This document shows, piece after piece, positions 51,923-60,942 of a stretch of 64,000 nt of DNA. The notes under the pieces are model-generated. The model was not told where the DNA came from and did no database searches. It was given only the letters and a program-made list of their open reading frames with translations. How positions within the stretch are numbered: the first letter of the stretch is position 1; each line of letters opens with the position of its first letter. The position numbers and the translations under genes were made by a program. The stretch is from Konateibacter massiliensis (GTDB taxonomy: Bacteria; Bacillota; Clostridia; Lachnospirales; Lachnospiraceae), in contig NZ_LT860099.1 in assembly GCF_900184995.1 (NCBI RefSeq), positions 2,484,332 through 2,548,331 on the forward strand. Direction: 5' to 3'.

Positions 51923-53387
51923 CACAATTAACCCGATGCTGCTCTGCGACTTTTACAAAACTGTCCACAGTGACATGATTAATTCCAAAATGACAAAATC
52001 AATGTCCTATTACACACCAAGAATGAGCCGGGTTGACAGGTGGGATAAGGTTGTCATGTTCGGCTTACAGATGTTTTGCAGAACATGGCTCATTGATTAT
52101 TTCAACGAAAACTTTTTTGAGCTGCCGGAGGACGAGGTTATCTCAGAATATGAGCGGGTACTGGATGCTTCCCTTGGAAAAGGGATATACAGCTCGGATA
52201 AAATTAGAAGCCTGCATCAGCTAGGCTATCTGCCGATTGAGGTAGTCGCACTGCCGGAGGGCACAATGGTCCCAATGCAGATACCGATGTTTGGCATCAC
52301 GAACACAAAAGACGGCTTTGCCTGGCTTCCGCAGGCTTTGGAAAGCCTGATTTCAGCAGAGATGTGGTATCCGCAGATTACGGCAACCGTTGGAAAAACC
52401 TACCGTGACATTGTTAATAAGTATTTTGAACTGACCTGTGACGACACGCTTCCAAGAGCAAAAGCCCTAGGCGCCTTTGATTTTCGAGGTGATATGTGCG
52501 TGGATGCCGCTCTCAAAGCAGGAGCCGGCTGGTGCCTCTCCTTTTTAAACACAGCGACCGTCCCGGTTATCCCATATCTGGAAAATATCTTTCACTGCGA
52601 TTGCACCACAGAACCTGTTGCGTTTGGAAGTGTCTCCACGGAGCATTTTGTCATGTGCAGCAATTACGCAGTCGACGGTGATGAAATTACGTTTTTGCGA
52701 AAAATGCTAAATGAGCTTTACCCACACACAAGTTTTTCCTGCGTGCTGGACAGCTATGATTACTGGAATGTGATTGACAATATTCTGCCTCAGCTTCACG
52801 AGGACATTTTAAGGCATGACGGCTGTATGCTGATGCGCGGCGATTCCGGTGATTGCGTCGAGGTGGTGACAAAGACGGTATTTAAGCTTTGGAAGCAGTT
52901 TGGCGGAACGGTCAACGCGAAAGGCTATAAGGTACTGGACCCTCATGTAAAAGCCATCTACGGCGACAGCATTACCGTACAGCGATGTGAGGAGATTTAT
53001 AAAATCCTGATGGAAAACGGCTTTGCCTGCAGCAATGTAGCTCTCGGTGTCGGCTCCTTTTCTATGCATTGCATCGAGGAGGACAATATGCTAAAGCCGT
53101 TTACGCGCGATACATTCAGCTCCTGCATTAAGGCTTGCTATGCAGAGGTTGACGGTGTATCTTACCCGGTTTTCAAAAATCCGAAGGACGGCGGCTTTAA
53201 AAAGAGCCAGAAGGGCTTGTGTTTTGTCTACACCGACGAGGACGGTGAGCTGGCATACACAGACGGCTATCTCTCAGAAAATATACCGGATAAAAATTTA
53301 TTGCAGACCGTTTTTAAGGACGGAACGTTTGTAAAAGAATATACACTCAGTGAGATAAGAGAGCGATTAAATGGAGGTGAATTCTGA
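51912..53387 (+). CDS. nadV: Nicotinamide phosphoribosyltransferase (NAMPT/NadV)
   Basis: A 491-residue NAMPT-type enzyme, joining nicotinamide and PRPP to give NMN. The N-terminus (NPMLLCDFYKTVHSDM), LPEGTMVPMQIPMF near 120, the phosphate-binding AFDFRGDM near 195, MLMRGDSGDCVEV near 310 and YGDSITVQRCEEI near 355 match the family. Full length. Direct salvage to NMN coexists in this operon with the nicotinamidase route. It overlaps nadE by one base. Confidence 0.93.
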   Translation: MKRNTINPMLLCDFYKTVHSDMINSKMTKSMSYYTPRMSRVDRWDKVVMFGLQMFCRTWLIDYFNENFFELPEDEVISEYERVLDASLGKGIYSSDKIRSLHQLGYLPIEVVALPEGTMVPMQIPMFGITNTKDGFAWLPQALESLISAEMWYPQITATVGKTYRDIVNKYFELTCDDTLPRAKALGAFDFRGDMCVDAALKAGAGWCLSFLNTATVPVIPYLENIFHCDCTTEPVAFGSVSTEHFVMCSNYAVDGDEITFLRKMLNELYPHTSFSCVLDSYDYWNVIDNILPQLHEDILRHDGCMLMRGDSGDCVEVVTKTVFKLWKQFGGTVNAKGYKVLDPHVKAIYGDSITVQRCEEIYKILMENGFACSNVALGVGSFSMHCIEEDNMLKPFTRDTFSSCIKACYAEVDGVSYPVFKNPKDGGFKKSQKGLCFVYTDEDGELAYTDGYLSENIPDKNLLQTVFKDGTFVKEYTLSEIRERLNGGEF

Positions 53388-54118
53388 TGTTTGATGCGAA
53401 AAAAGTAAAAGATGACGTTGTCCTGTGGATTCGAGAGTGGTTTGAGAAAAACGGGAGTAACTGCAATGCCGTTATCGGTATATCTGGAGGAAAAGACAGC
53501 TCCGTAGCCGCAGCGCTATGCGTAGAGGCACTCGGTAAAGACAGGGTGATTGGCATACTGATGCCAAACGGCGAGCAAAAGGATATCAGCATGGCAAAAA
53601 TGCTGGTGGAGCATCTTGGTATCACCTCCTATGAAATAAACATTCAAGCTTCGGTTCAGGGAATCTTATCAGAGCTTACTAAACAGGGCATCATGGCTAC
53701 CGACCAGACAAATACAAATTTGCCCGCCCGCATTCGCATGTCCACCCTCTACGCAGTCAGCCAGAGCATGAACGGACGTGTCGCAAACACCTGCAATCTG
53801 TCTGAAGACTGGGTCGGCTATTCTACTCGCTATGGCGATGCCGCGGGAGATTTCAGTCCGCTGTCTCATCTTACTGTCTCAGAGGTGAAGGCTATCGGCT
53901 ATGAGCTTTCCCTACCGCTAGAATTGATTGAAAAGATACCGATTGATGGATTAACGGATAAGACCGATGAGGACAATTTAGGCTTTACCTATGCCGTGCT
54001 GGATCGGTATATCCGCACCGGAGAAATTGAAGACGAGAGTGTGAAAGCTAAAATAGATATCATGCATAAAAGGAATCAATTCAAGCTGGAGCTTATGCCT
54101 TGTTTTGTTTTGAAATAA
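53387..54118 (+). CDS. nadE: NH3-dependent NAD synthetase
   Basis: A 243-residue NAD synthetase, converting nicotinate adenine dinucleotide to NAD with ammonia. The PP-loop IGISGGKDSSVAAAL is near residue 29, with NTCNLSEDWVGYSTRYGDAA near 138 and DGLTDKTDEDNLGF near 190. No glutaminase domain, so ammonia must come from solution or a partner. Last gene of the operon; a cruciform-like terminator follows. An adenylyltransferase (NadD/NadM) is not in the operon. Confidence 0.95.
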   Translation: MFDAKKVKDDVVLWIREWFEKNGSNCNAVIGISGGKDSSVAAALCVEALGKDRVIGILMPNGEQKDISMAKMLVEHLGITSYEINIQASVQGILSELTKQGIMATDQTNTNLPARIRMSTLYAVSQSMNGRVANTCNLSEDWVGYSTRYGDAAGDFSPLSHLTVSEVKAIGYELSLPLELIEKIPIDGLTDKTDEDNLGFTYAVLDRYIRTGEIEDESVKAKIDIMHKRNQFKLELMPCFVLK

Positions 54119-54120
54119 AG

Positions 54121-54172
54121 AAAAATATAGGCCGTGTTTGGTATTTTTATACCGCACACAGCCTATATTTTT
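54121..54172. terminator. Intrinsic terminator after nadE
   Basis: AAAATATAGGC (54122-54132) pairs with GCCTATATTTT (54161-54171), with GTGT/ACAC and GGTAT/ATACC pairing inside. It lies between convergent nadE and the large sensor kinase gene and can serve both strands. Confidence 0.85.
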
Positions 54173-54269
54173 TATCTTTATTCGACGCTTCTTCCATTTC
54201 AAGCGCTCGTATCAAAATTATACTTTCCTCAATAAATAAAATCCACAAAGCTTCGTCATATTTCCCTTA

Positions 54270-56699
54270 CTACTCCACCCGCGGAAACACAATTGTCACC
54301 CGGAATAAATCCCCATCTAGATAAATCTCAAACTCACCCTTCTGTAAATTTGTCAAATTTTTTGCAATAGAAAGCCCAAGCCCGCTTCCCTCCGTGCTTC
54401 GCGATACATCACCTCTGATAAACCGCTCCGTCAGCTCGTCTGCGTTGATATTCAAAGGGTTTTCAGAAATATTCTTAATCGAAAATACAACATTTACCTC
54501 ATCTGCCTTTACATCGACATAAACTCTTGTGTTTGGCATCGCGTACTTTGCTACATTGTTGTACAGATTTTCCACAACTCTCCAAATTCTTCTGCCGTCT
54601 GCCATAATCCATACATGCTCTTCCGGTATTGTCTTAAGAATTTGAAGCCCCTTGCTCTCAAATTTCTCTGAAAACTCTCCCTCGGTCTGATTTAGCAGCT
54701 CGACAAAATCAATTTTCACCATCTCAAGCTTGATGTTTCCTGAGCTGATTTTAGACGCTTCAACCAAATCCTCCGTAAGATTTTTCAGCCTCTGTGACTT
54801 ATTATCAAGAATTTCAATATACCCTCTAATCTTCTCATCCTCTATATTCTCTCGCTTAATCAGATCCACATAATTGATAATGGACGTCAAAGGAGTTTTG
54901 ATATCGTGAGAAACATTCGTAATCAAATCCGTCTTTAGCCTCTCATTTCTCACGCTCGCATCCACCGCATTGTGAAGCCCTTCACCGATATTATTAACGG
55001 CATCTGCCAGAACTTGATTGCTTCCGGAAAGGCTTCTTGTATCAATTTTATATTCCAAATCCCCGCTCGAAATCTTTTCGATTCCATTTAAAATACTCTG
55101 TCTCGCCACTGCTTCACGGAGCAGAAGAAAGCCTGCAAAGGCGCTGAAAAGAAACCACAGTGCGACAAAGAAAACGCTGTACTCCCCAAAGGCAATGAAA
55201 AGAAGTCCAAAAGAAACAATCAGATATCCTGCATAGATAACTGCAATCTTTGTCGTCACCTTTCTATTTCTGAAAAAAACTACACTCCAATAGCAGATAC
55301 CATACAGCAAGCTGTTTTTCCAGAGTTGCCCCGCCTTAATCCTTTTTACAAGGCTCAAGAAGCCGAGGGAAAATAAACCAAATCCTATTCCTATTCCGGT
55401 AATAAGCCAAATGTCATCCGCCATTCCATACTGCATTTCATTCATGAAATACAAATCTGCAGCGCCAAGAGCAAGCATAATTCCCGCAGCAATTTCAGTT
55501 TTTATCCGGTCAAAGCCGCTTAGGCAAATCTCATTCTCTCCGGCTTTTCTTCCGCACACTGCCATAAGGTAAGCAATACATACCAATGCCCCAAAAACGC
55601 ATGCAGCAAGGCTGATTACACTGTTTAATATACTGTAATAGGAGTCGTGTGCCCTTGAAAATTCATCTTCATGTGCAAATGTTGTGTCAACTCCAATCGC
55701 ATAAATATAATCTGACTGACCGTACACCTTAAACATACTCATGTAAATGTTACCCCAAGCATAGGAGCTAAAATGGAGCTCCTTATTTGCCGCATCATAC
55801 ACAACACCCATCATGTCTGACGAATTAAAATATGCCTCATATGCACTGCTCTCTGCAACCGCATTATTTAAAAGAACATTGCCGTCACTATCCTGAACAT
55901 AGATTTTAAAGTTAGAGCTGTCCAGCACTTTAAAATCATTTTCATATGCTTGATAAGACGAATATTCAGAAGCAATTGTATGTAATGCCTCCTCCAATTC
56001 CTGTGAAGTCTTTTCCAGCTCGGAAAAATCTCCTTTTTCAAAGAAAAAGTCCAGAACGGGCGTTTCTGTGTTATTCGGGCCGTAAGCTTCCCTTACAATA
56101 GAAGCATCCAGCATATCCTCGGATATATTAAGCCCTCTGCCCTGAATTCCGCCAACAAGGATTGCCCTTATCTGTTCCTCTGTCAATTCCCCGAAATCCG
56201 TCTCGGCTACATATGCGTCTGTCTCCTGAAGCATTTCTTTCGTGAACGCATAATATTCCATGTCACTCAGCTTAATATCTCCCGCTATCATTCTATTCTT
56301 TAAAATCTCAAAAACAGTAGCGGTCTCTACTCCATTTGTGCCCCAATTGATTAGCTCCTGCAGATTATACAGGTGTGTAATGGAATATTCCGTAGCATCT
56401 TCGGAATTACTCAAAAACTGACTGAGCGTAACCTCCTTATTTCCATCGAATTCTCCATCCGTCTCAAAGTCCTGCTGACATTGCAAAAAATAATTTACCG
56501 TCTCCAGCTTATCTGTCAATAGCTGTTCGAACATCCGAGATTCATAGTAGGCTTTTCCCTCTATCCCCTCACGAAGGCTGGTAAAGTTAACGGCACTTGT
56601 CCCAATATAGTAGGTAAGTGCAAGGCTGACTATAACTAAAATTTCCATCAAAATAAAAGCCAACACTTTTGTAACGCTGGAATATACGATTTTCTTCAT
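54270..56699 (-). CDS. Large membrane sensor histidine kinase
   Basis: An 809-residue kinase. A first helix (about 10-32) and a large extracytoplasmic domain of roughly 320 residues (no recognised ligand domain) lead to a bundle of about six to seven helices (360-545), then a HAMP-like segment, the phosphorylation box LITNVSHDIKTPLTSIINYV near 595, and an ATPase with WRVVENLYNNVAKYA and GSGLGLSIAKNL. The second helix bundle is unusual and suggests membrane or envelope-stress sensing. It follows its regulator gene by 16 bases. No target operon is obvious next to it. Confidence 0.93.
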   Translation of the reverse strand: MKKIVYSSVTKVLAFILMEILVIVSLALTYYIGTSAVNFTSLREGIEGKAYYESRMFEQLLTDKLETVNYFLQCQQDFETDGEFDGNKEVTLSQFLSNSEDATEYSITHLYNLQELINWGTNGVETATVFEILKNRMIAGDIKLSDMEYYAFTKEMLQETDAYVAETDFGELTEEQIRAILVGGIQGRGLNISEDMLDASIVREAYGPNNTETPVLDFFFEKGDFSELEKTSQELEEALHTIASEYSSYQAYENDFKVLDSSNFKIYVQDSDGNVLLNNAVAESSAYEAYFNSSDMMGVVYDAANKELHFSSYAWGNIYMSMFKVYGQSDYIYAIGVDTTFAHEDEFSRAHDSYYSILNSVISLAACVFGALVCIAYLMAVCGRKAGENEICLSGFDRIKTEIAAGIMLALGAADLYFMNEMQYGMADDIWLITGIGIGFGLFSLGFLSLVKRIKAGQLWKNSLLYGICYWSVVFFRNRKVTTKIAVIYAGYLIVSFGLLFIAFGEYSVFFVALWFLFSAFAGFLLLREAVARQSILNGIEKISSGDLEYKIDTRSLSGSNQVLADAVNNIGEGLHNAVDASVRNERLKTDLITNVSHDIKTPLTSIINYVDLIKRENIEDEKIRGYIEILDNKSQRLKNLTEDLVEASKISSGNIKLEMVKIDFVELLNQTEGEFSEKFESKGLQILKTIPEEHVWIMADGRRIWRVVENLYNNVAKYAMPNTRVYVDVKADEVNVVFSIKNISENPLNINADELTERFIRGDVSRSTEGSGLGLSIAKNLTNLQKGEFEIYLDGDLFRVTIVFPRVE

Positions 56700-56715
56700 C
56701 TCTCCTTAACCTTTC

Positions 56716-57411
56716 CTACAGTTTTTCCACCTTATAGCCAATTCCCCATACGACCTTCAAATAGCGCGGCTCTTTTGAATTAATTTCAATTTTTTCTCGA
56801 ATATGACGGATATGTACTGCAACTGTATTGTCCGCGCCCACTGCATCTTCATTCCAGATGCTCTCATAAATCTGGTCAATTGAAAATACCCTTCCCTTAT
56901 TTTTCACAAGGAGCAGCAAAATATTATACTCAATCGGAGTGAGTTTTACGTTCTCTCCCTCCACACTGACCAGCTTCTTCTCATCATCAATCACGAGTCC
57001 ACCGGTCTGATACAGGTTCGTGTTTTCCTCCTCACATATATTTCCAAGCTTTGTGTAGCGCCTAAGCTGGGACTTGACCCTTGCTACCAGCTCAAGAGGA
57101 TTAAAAGGCTTTGTCACATAGTCGTCTGCACCGATATTCAATCCGAGTATCTTGTCATTGTCCTCTGATTTTGCAGATAATATAATAATCGGGATACTGC
57201 TTTCCTGCCTGATTTGCAGCGTCGCACGAATTCCGTCGAGCTTTGGCATCATGACATCCATAATGAGAAGATTAACCTCTTCTCTTTTCAATACCTCAAT
57301 CGCCTCTTGTCCGTCATATGCCTTTAGGACTTCATAGCCCTCCTGTATCAAATAAATTTCAATAGCTTCCACTATCTCCTTATCATCATCACATACTAAT
57401 ATTCGAAACAA
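56716..57411 (-). CDS. OmpR-family response regulator
   Basis: A 231-residue regulator with a receiver domain (VCDDDKEIVEA, phospho-Asp in LLIMDVMMPKLDG, Lys in YVTKPFNP) and a winged helix ending VVWGIGYKVEKL. The best start is TTG at 57411, preceded by GGGTGGGA; an upstream in-frame start lacks a ribosome site. It is cotranscribed with the large sensor kinase. Confidence 0.93.
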   Translation of the reverse strand: MFRILVCDDDKEIVEAIEIYLIQEGYEVLKAYDGQEAIEVLKREEVNLLIMDVMMPKLDGIRATLQIRQESSIPIIILSAKSEDNDKILGLNIGADDYVTKPFNPLELVARVKSQLRRYTKLGNICEEENTNLYQTGGLVIDDEKKLVSVEGENVKLTPIEYNILLLLVKNKGRVFSIDQIYESIWNEDAVGADNTVAVHIRHIREKIEINSKEPRYLKVVWGIGYKVEKL

Positions 57412-57550
57412 TTTTATCCCACCCTTTTTGTTTGTATTGTTACTTTGAATTATAGACCACAATTATTCAATTTCCTATACTTTACCAGCATATTTTTAAT
57501 ACCGGGTTGGGAAATTTCTTAATTCTTTCTTAAGTACGCCCACGAATCGC

Positions 57551-57580
57551 AAAAGGCATCCATTTTGCGGATGCCTTTTT
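57551..57580. terminator. Intrinsic terminator
   Basis: AAAAGGCATCC and GGATGCCTTTTT form an 11-bp stem with a 7-base loop. It ends the DMT transporter transcript on the minus strand. Confidence 0.85.
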
Positions 57581-57581
57581 A

Positions 57582-58511
57582 TCAAGCTGCCTGCTCACTC
57601 TTCTCCTGTTTTTTTCCCTTCGAGGAGAAAAATAATATAAATATAGTTGATAAGATAAATATAAATCCAATAAAATCAATCAGCTTAAACGGAACATGAA
57701 GCCATACAATAGATAAAATTGCGGCAACCAAAGGCTCCACACTCGCATAGAGGCTTGCATGGGTCGGTCCAATCCATTTTACGCCCTGCATGTAGCAAGT
57801 GAAAGATATGACAGTCCCCAATACAATAATTGCAAACATCGCAGCAATCGTTTCCGCATCAATAATCGGTGAATATGTCCAAGGACGAAACAGGATAAAT
57901 AATGCAGTTCCGCCAATCGTCATCGCCCACGCGAGCAAGAGGGGGGTACTAAACTGCCTCATCAGGCTTTTGGGCTGTAAGTTATATATCACAACCGTAA
58001 GTGCAGAGACAATCCCGTAAAACAGTGCTTCCTTCGAAATAACCAGCTCATTGAACTTTCCGTGTGTCGCAATAAGAAAGATACCTGCCAACGCGCATAC
58101 CATCGCGATGACCTCCGCCGCCTTCGGCAGCTTCCTTGTCATAAGGCAGACAACCACCATAATCATAACCGGCGACATATACTGCAAAACCGTTGCCGTT
58201 CCCGCATTGGAGTGCTCAATCGTAGCAAAATACGTGTATTGGCAAAGCATCAATCCTGCCAGCCCGTAAATCACGATATCAATCGCATTTCGCTTTGTTT
58301 TCCAGACGCTCATCGTTGTCTTTCTGTCTTTTACCAGAAAATAGGAAAGCATCACATAACCTGCTACAACCAAACGTATCGGTACAAGCCACTTGGAAGT
58401 GACATCCTTGTATTCAAATAAATATTGTCCGCATGCACCGGACATTCCCCAGAAAATTCCTCCCAATAAGGTAATCAGTATACCTGCAATTCTTTTCCTC
58501 TGTGCCTTCAT
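57582..58511 (-). CDS. EamA/DMT-family transporter
   Basis: A 309-residue membrane protein with ten helices in two EamA repeats (LGGIFWGMSGACGQYLFEY near 15; the second repeat from about 160). The GPTHASLYASVEPLVAAILS segment near 250 is typical. Family members export metabolites such as amino acids or nucleosides; the substrate cannot be told. Single gene ending at its terminator. Confidence 0.9.
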   Translation of the reverse strand: MKAQRKRIAGILITLLGGIFWGMSGACGQYLFEYKDVTSKWLVPIRLVVAGYVMLSYFLVKDRKTTMSVWKTKRNAIDIVIYGLAGLMLCQYTYFATIEHSNAGTATVLQYMSPVMIMVVVCLMTRKLPKAAEVIAMVCALAGIFLIATHGKFNELVISKEALFYGIVSALTVVIYNLQPKSLMRQFSTPLLLAWAMTIGGTALFILFRPWTYSPIIDAETIAAMFAIIVLGTVISFTCYMQGVKWIGPTHASLYASVEPLVAAILSIVWLHVPFKLIDFIGFIFILSTIFILFFSSKGKKQEKSEQAA

Positions 58512-58545
58512 GCTGCTCCTTGCTGTTTTTTAACTAAGCCTTTAT

Positions 58546-59436
58546 TTAATTAAAGAAGCTCTTTAATAATTCAATAAAGCTTGTAAAAATATCTTTTATC
58601 TGTGCGCGTACACCTGCATCATCCAAGTCAATTCCCATGTCCTTCAAGCCGTTGTACAGCTCCTTTGCCTGTGTTTTCAATGCTTCCTTATCAATGTCAA
58701 GGGCAGAAATCTTCGTCATCAGGGAACTAATCTGGCTTCTCTGGGCATCCGTAAGCGTGATATCCAAATCACTCGCTGCCTGCTCAATCGCATTCATAAT
58801 ATCTTCTTCTGAATTTAAGTTTCCTTCTACTACATATTGCTTCGCAAGTGCGATAAGCTGCTCAACCTTCTCACTGTCTCCCAAGGTATCTGCGATGTCT
58901 CCCGTTGTCACAAGCTCATTTACGGCTGCGTCAATGCTTTCCTCTGAAACAGTCTCTCCGGTCATCGTCTCATAAGCTTTCAGGGCTCCTACCAGCGCCG
59001 CGGTTCCTGATATATCAAAAGGTCCTGCAACTATCACATCCGCATCCGTGATACCCGCTGTAATCAGCGCATTGCGGTACATTCCTGTCGTACAATAGGT
59101 AATATTGTGTGTTGTAACATAAATTCCGCTTCCCTCTTCTTTCTTGGTAATCAGAACTGAAGATAAGGAGCGGCCTCCGATTACGCTCTCGGCCACATAG
59201 TCACTCAGGTAATTTTTTTCATCTGCATTTGTGATGGTTATCACATCATAGTTATCAAGATCACTCGCTGATACACCAAGCTTTTCAAGCACTGTCGCCT
59301 TCTCGCTTTCGCTCAAATCCGCACCAAGCGCCAGATATGGCTTTGAATCGTCTGCCGCAAATGCCGTAAGCCCTGTTCCGAGTATCAAGCACATACACAA
59401 TAAAATACTAAGTACTCTTTTATTTTTCCACTTCAT
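58546..59436 (-). CDS. DUF1002 family secreted protein
   Basis: A 296-residue secreted protein with signal peptide (1-26, ending LTAFAAD). It shows the DUF1002 hallmarks: ALGADLSESEKATVLEKLG near 33, YVAESVIGGRSLSSVLITKK near 75, and the ITAGITDADVIVAGPFDISG segment near 120, followed by a long helical C-terminus. The start at 59436 has GGAGG upstream. The family is common in spore-forming Firmicutes and has no assigned function. Confidence 0.9.
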   Translation of the reverse strand: MKWKNKRVLSILLCMCLILGTGLTAFAADDSKPYLALGADLSESEKATVLEKLGVSASDLDNYDVITITNADEKNYLSDYVAESVIGGRSLSSVLITKKEEGSGIYVTTHNITYCTTGMYRNALITAGITDADVIVAGPFDISGTAALVGALKAYETMTGETVSEESIDAAVNELVTTGDIADTLGDSEKVEQLIALAKQYVVEGNLNSEEDIMNAIEQAASDLDITLTDAQRSQISSLMTKISALDIDKEALKTQAKELYNGLKDMGIDLDDAGVRAQIKDIFTSFIELLKSFFN

Positions 59437-59453
59437 TTTTGTTTCCTCCATTA

Positions 59454-59470
59454 ATTTTGATAATCAAAAT
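59454..59470. promoter_or_regulatory. 17-base AT-rich palindrome before the DUF1002 gene
   Basis: ATTTTGAT-A-ATCAAAAT is a perfect 8-1-8 palindrome 17 bases before the DUF1002 start codon, next to its ribosome site. It could be a repressor site of Fur/PerR-like geometry or a small mRNA hairpin. Confidence 0.45.
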
Positions 59471-59489
59471 AAACTGTATCTCTCTTATA

Positions 59490-60503
59490 TTACAATTTTT
59501 CAAGAAATTCCTCAACCCCTTTTTCCGTTGTGGCAAAAGAAGTCACAAGGCGGATAACAGTTCTCTCCTCATCCACGCGTTCCATATGCTCAAACAAGAA
59601 ATCCTTAGAAAGTCTTTCAATCTCTGTGTTTGTCATAATCGGAAACTGTAGATTCGTATAGGAATCTGATGCAAATTGGTATCCTTTTTTTTGCAGACCT
59701 TCCTTTAATTTCATGGACATCTTATCTGCGTGAGCCGCCAGTTCAAAATAGAGATTATCTCGAAACAATTCAAAAAACTGAATACCAAGCAATCTACCTT
59801 TTGCAAGCATCCCGCCCTGCCGCTTTATCATAAAGCGGAAATCCTTTTGAAGTTCTTTATTTACAATGACAAGTGCCTCTCCAAACAGCGCACCGTTTTT
59901 TGTCCCGCCGATATAAAAGGCATCCGTGAGTGCCGCAATATCCGGCAGTGTCAAATCGGTCTTACCGCTTGCAAGCGCCGCTCCCATCCTTGCTCCATCC
60001 ATATAAAGATATAATTCATTTTCTTTGCAATAGGAGGAGAGTGCCTCCACTTCCGCTTTCGTGTATACCGTGCCAAGCTCCGTCGAATTGGAGATATAGA
60101 CAAGCTTTGGCTGTACCATGTGTTCATCCGTATGCTCTTTCACAGCCTTATCAATCAAGGCAGGGGTTAGCTTTCCGTCCTCCGACTTTGCCGTCACAAC
60201 CTTGTGTCCGGTTGCCTCAATGGCTCCCGTCTCATGAACGTTAATATGTCCTGTGTCCGCCGATACAGCCGCCTGATAAGGTCTTAGAAAAGCGGCAATC
60301 GCAGTCTGGTTTGTCTGTGTTCCTCCCACAAGGAAATGAACCTCTGCTGCCTGACTCTTTATCACTGCTTTTATCTGCTCTCTCGCCTGCTCAGAATATT
60401 CATCTAAGCCATAACCTACGGTCTGCTCCATATTTGTCCTTGTAATAGCCTCTATTATTCTCGGGTGTGCTCCCTCGCTGTAATCATTTTTGAAACTGTA
60501 CAT
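59490..60503 (-). CDS. Low-specificity threonine aldolase
   Basis: A 337-residue PLP enzyme of the beta-eliminating lyase group, cleaving threonine to glycine and acetaldehyde. FLVGGTQTNQTAIAAF near residue 57, the PLP-ring His in ADTGHINVHETGAIEATGHK near 82, YMDGARMGAALAS near 167, and the PLP Lys in FYIGGTKNGALFGEALV near 198 are visible. Single gene behind a good promoter. Confidence 0.93.
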   Translation of the reverse strand: MYSFKNDYSEGAHPRIIEAITRTNMEQTVGYGLDEYSEQAREQIKAVIKSQAAEVHFLVGGTQTNQTAIAAFLRPYQAAVSADTGHINVHETGAIEATGHKVVTAKSEDGKLTPALIDKAVKEHTDEHMVQPKLVYISNSTELGTVYTKAEVEALSSYCKENELYLYMDGARMGAALASGKTDLTLPDIAALTDAFYIGGTKNGALFGEALVIVNKELQKDFRFMIKRQGGMLAKGRLLGIQFFELFRDNLYFELAAHADKMSMKLKEGLQKKGYQFASDSYTNLQFPIMTNTEIERLSKDFLFEHMERVDEERTVIRLVTSFATTEKGVEEFLEKL

Positions 60504-60548
60504 GATTGTACCTCCTGTAATCTGCTATAAGCTAATATTCTATATGAC

Positions 60549-60577
60549 ATAGTACATCAATATTTTAATTTAGTCAA
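60549..60577 (-). promoter_or_regulatory. Promoter of the threonine aldolase gene
   Basis: On the minus strand TTGACT (60577-60572) and TACTAT (60554-60549) are 17 bases apart, 45 bases before the start codon. Confidence 0.6.
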
Positions 60578-60653
60578 AAGAATGTGTATCTATTATAATA
60601 AAAAACATCAATTTTATGGCTAATAATTTTCTTTCTCGTTTCCTATATGGTCG

Positions 60654-60682
60654 TTGCTTTCATCCATTATATAAAGTATAAT
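60654..60682 (+). promoter_or_regulatory. Promoter of the small toxin-like gene
   Basis: TTGCTT (60654-60659) and a perfect TATAAT (60677-60682) are 17 bases apart. The start would be near 60689, where GGG-TTTAAT-CCC can form a 5' stem. Confidence 0.7.
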
Positions 60683-60719
60683 AAATATGGGTTTAATCCC
60701 GGTGTTAAGCGGTTTACTT

Positions 60720-60751
60720 TCACCCTCTTGTTTGGCAATTGAAGGGGGTGA
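60720..60751 (+). promoter_or_regulatory. Hairpin that buries the toxin ribosome site
   Basis: TCACCCTCTT (60720-60729) pairs over ten bases with AAGGGGGTGA (60742-60751), which contains the ribosome site of the small gene. Translation would need this stem to be opened or processed, a hallmark of type I toxin mRNAs. Confidence 0.75.
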
Positions 60752-60758
60752 GTACACT

Positions 60759-60854
60759 ATGTCAGATTATGAGACCATTTCCGTTTTTATTGGATTTCTG
60801 GGTATTCTTATACCTTTGCTTATAAAATACATAGATAAAAGTACAAAAAAATAA
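60759..60854 (+). CDS. 31-residue hydrophobic holin-like type I toxin candidate
   Basis: A 31-residue peptide, starting MSDYETISVFIGFLGILIPL and ending in a basic tail (KYIDKSTKK). One membrane helix spans about residues 6-25. The MxxYETI start, single helix and Lys-rich tail resemble the small holin-like toxins of Firmicutes (Hol_Tox/TxpA-BsrG kind). The gene has its own consensus promoter, a sequestered AGGGGGTG site 8 bases before ATG, and a strong terminator that begins at the stop codon. A convergent antisense promoter lies beyond. No protein antitoxin gene is present, which fits an RNA-antitoxin type I module. Toxicity is inferred, not shown. Confidence 0.75.
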   Translation: MSDYETISVFIGFLGILIPLLIKYIDKSTKK

Positions 60855-60936
60855 ACCGCCTTTGACGAGGATCCGGTTTATTTTTTCATAAGCATGTAAC
60901 TCGTTGTTAAGGGGATCTTATAAACCGCTTAACATT
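60845..60936 (-). ncRNA. Predicted antisense RNA (antitoxin) of the small module
   Basis: A transcript from the promoter at 60943-60970 would begin near 60936 and run into the bidirectional terminator at 60853-60887, ending near 60845: about 90 bases. It overlaps the 3' end and terminator of the toxin mRNA. Its 5' part can fold as TGTTAAG...CTTAACA. Ends are estimates. Confidence 0.5.
60853..60887. terminator. Bidirectional terminator of the toxin mRNA
   Basis: AAACCG and CGGTTT with inner CCT/AGG pairing, followed by TTTATTTTTT on the plus strand and, on the minus strand, by a run of seven U. Confidence 0.8.
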
Positions 60937-60942
60937 TCTATA

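Larger units (their letters stand above)
60703..60934. repeat. Perfect 14-bp inverted repeat around the toxin-like gene
   Basis: TGTTAAGCGGTTTA at 60703-60716 is exactly complementary to TAAACCGCTTAACA at 60921-60934. The arms lie just downstream of two convergent promoters, so each transcript begins with the same 14-base word. Confidence 0.85.
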
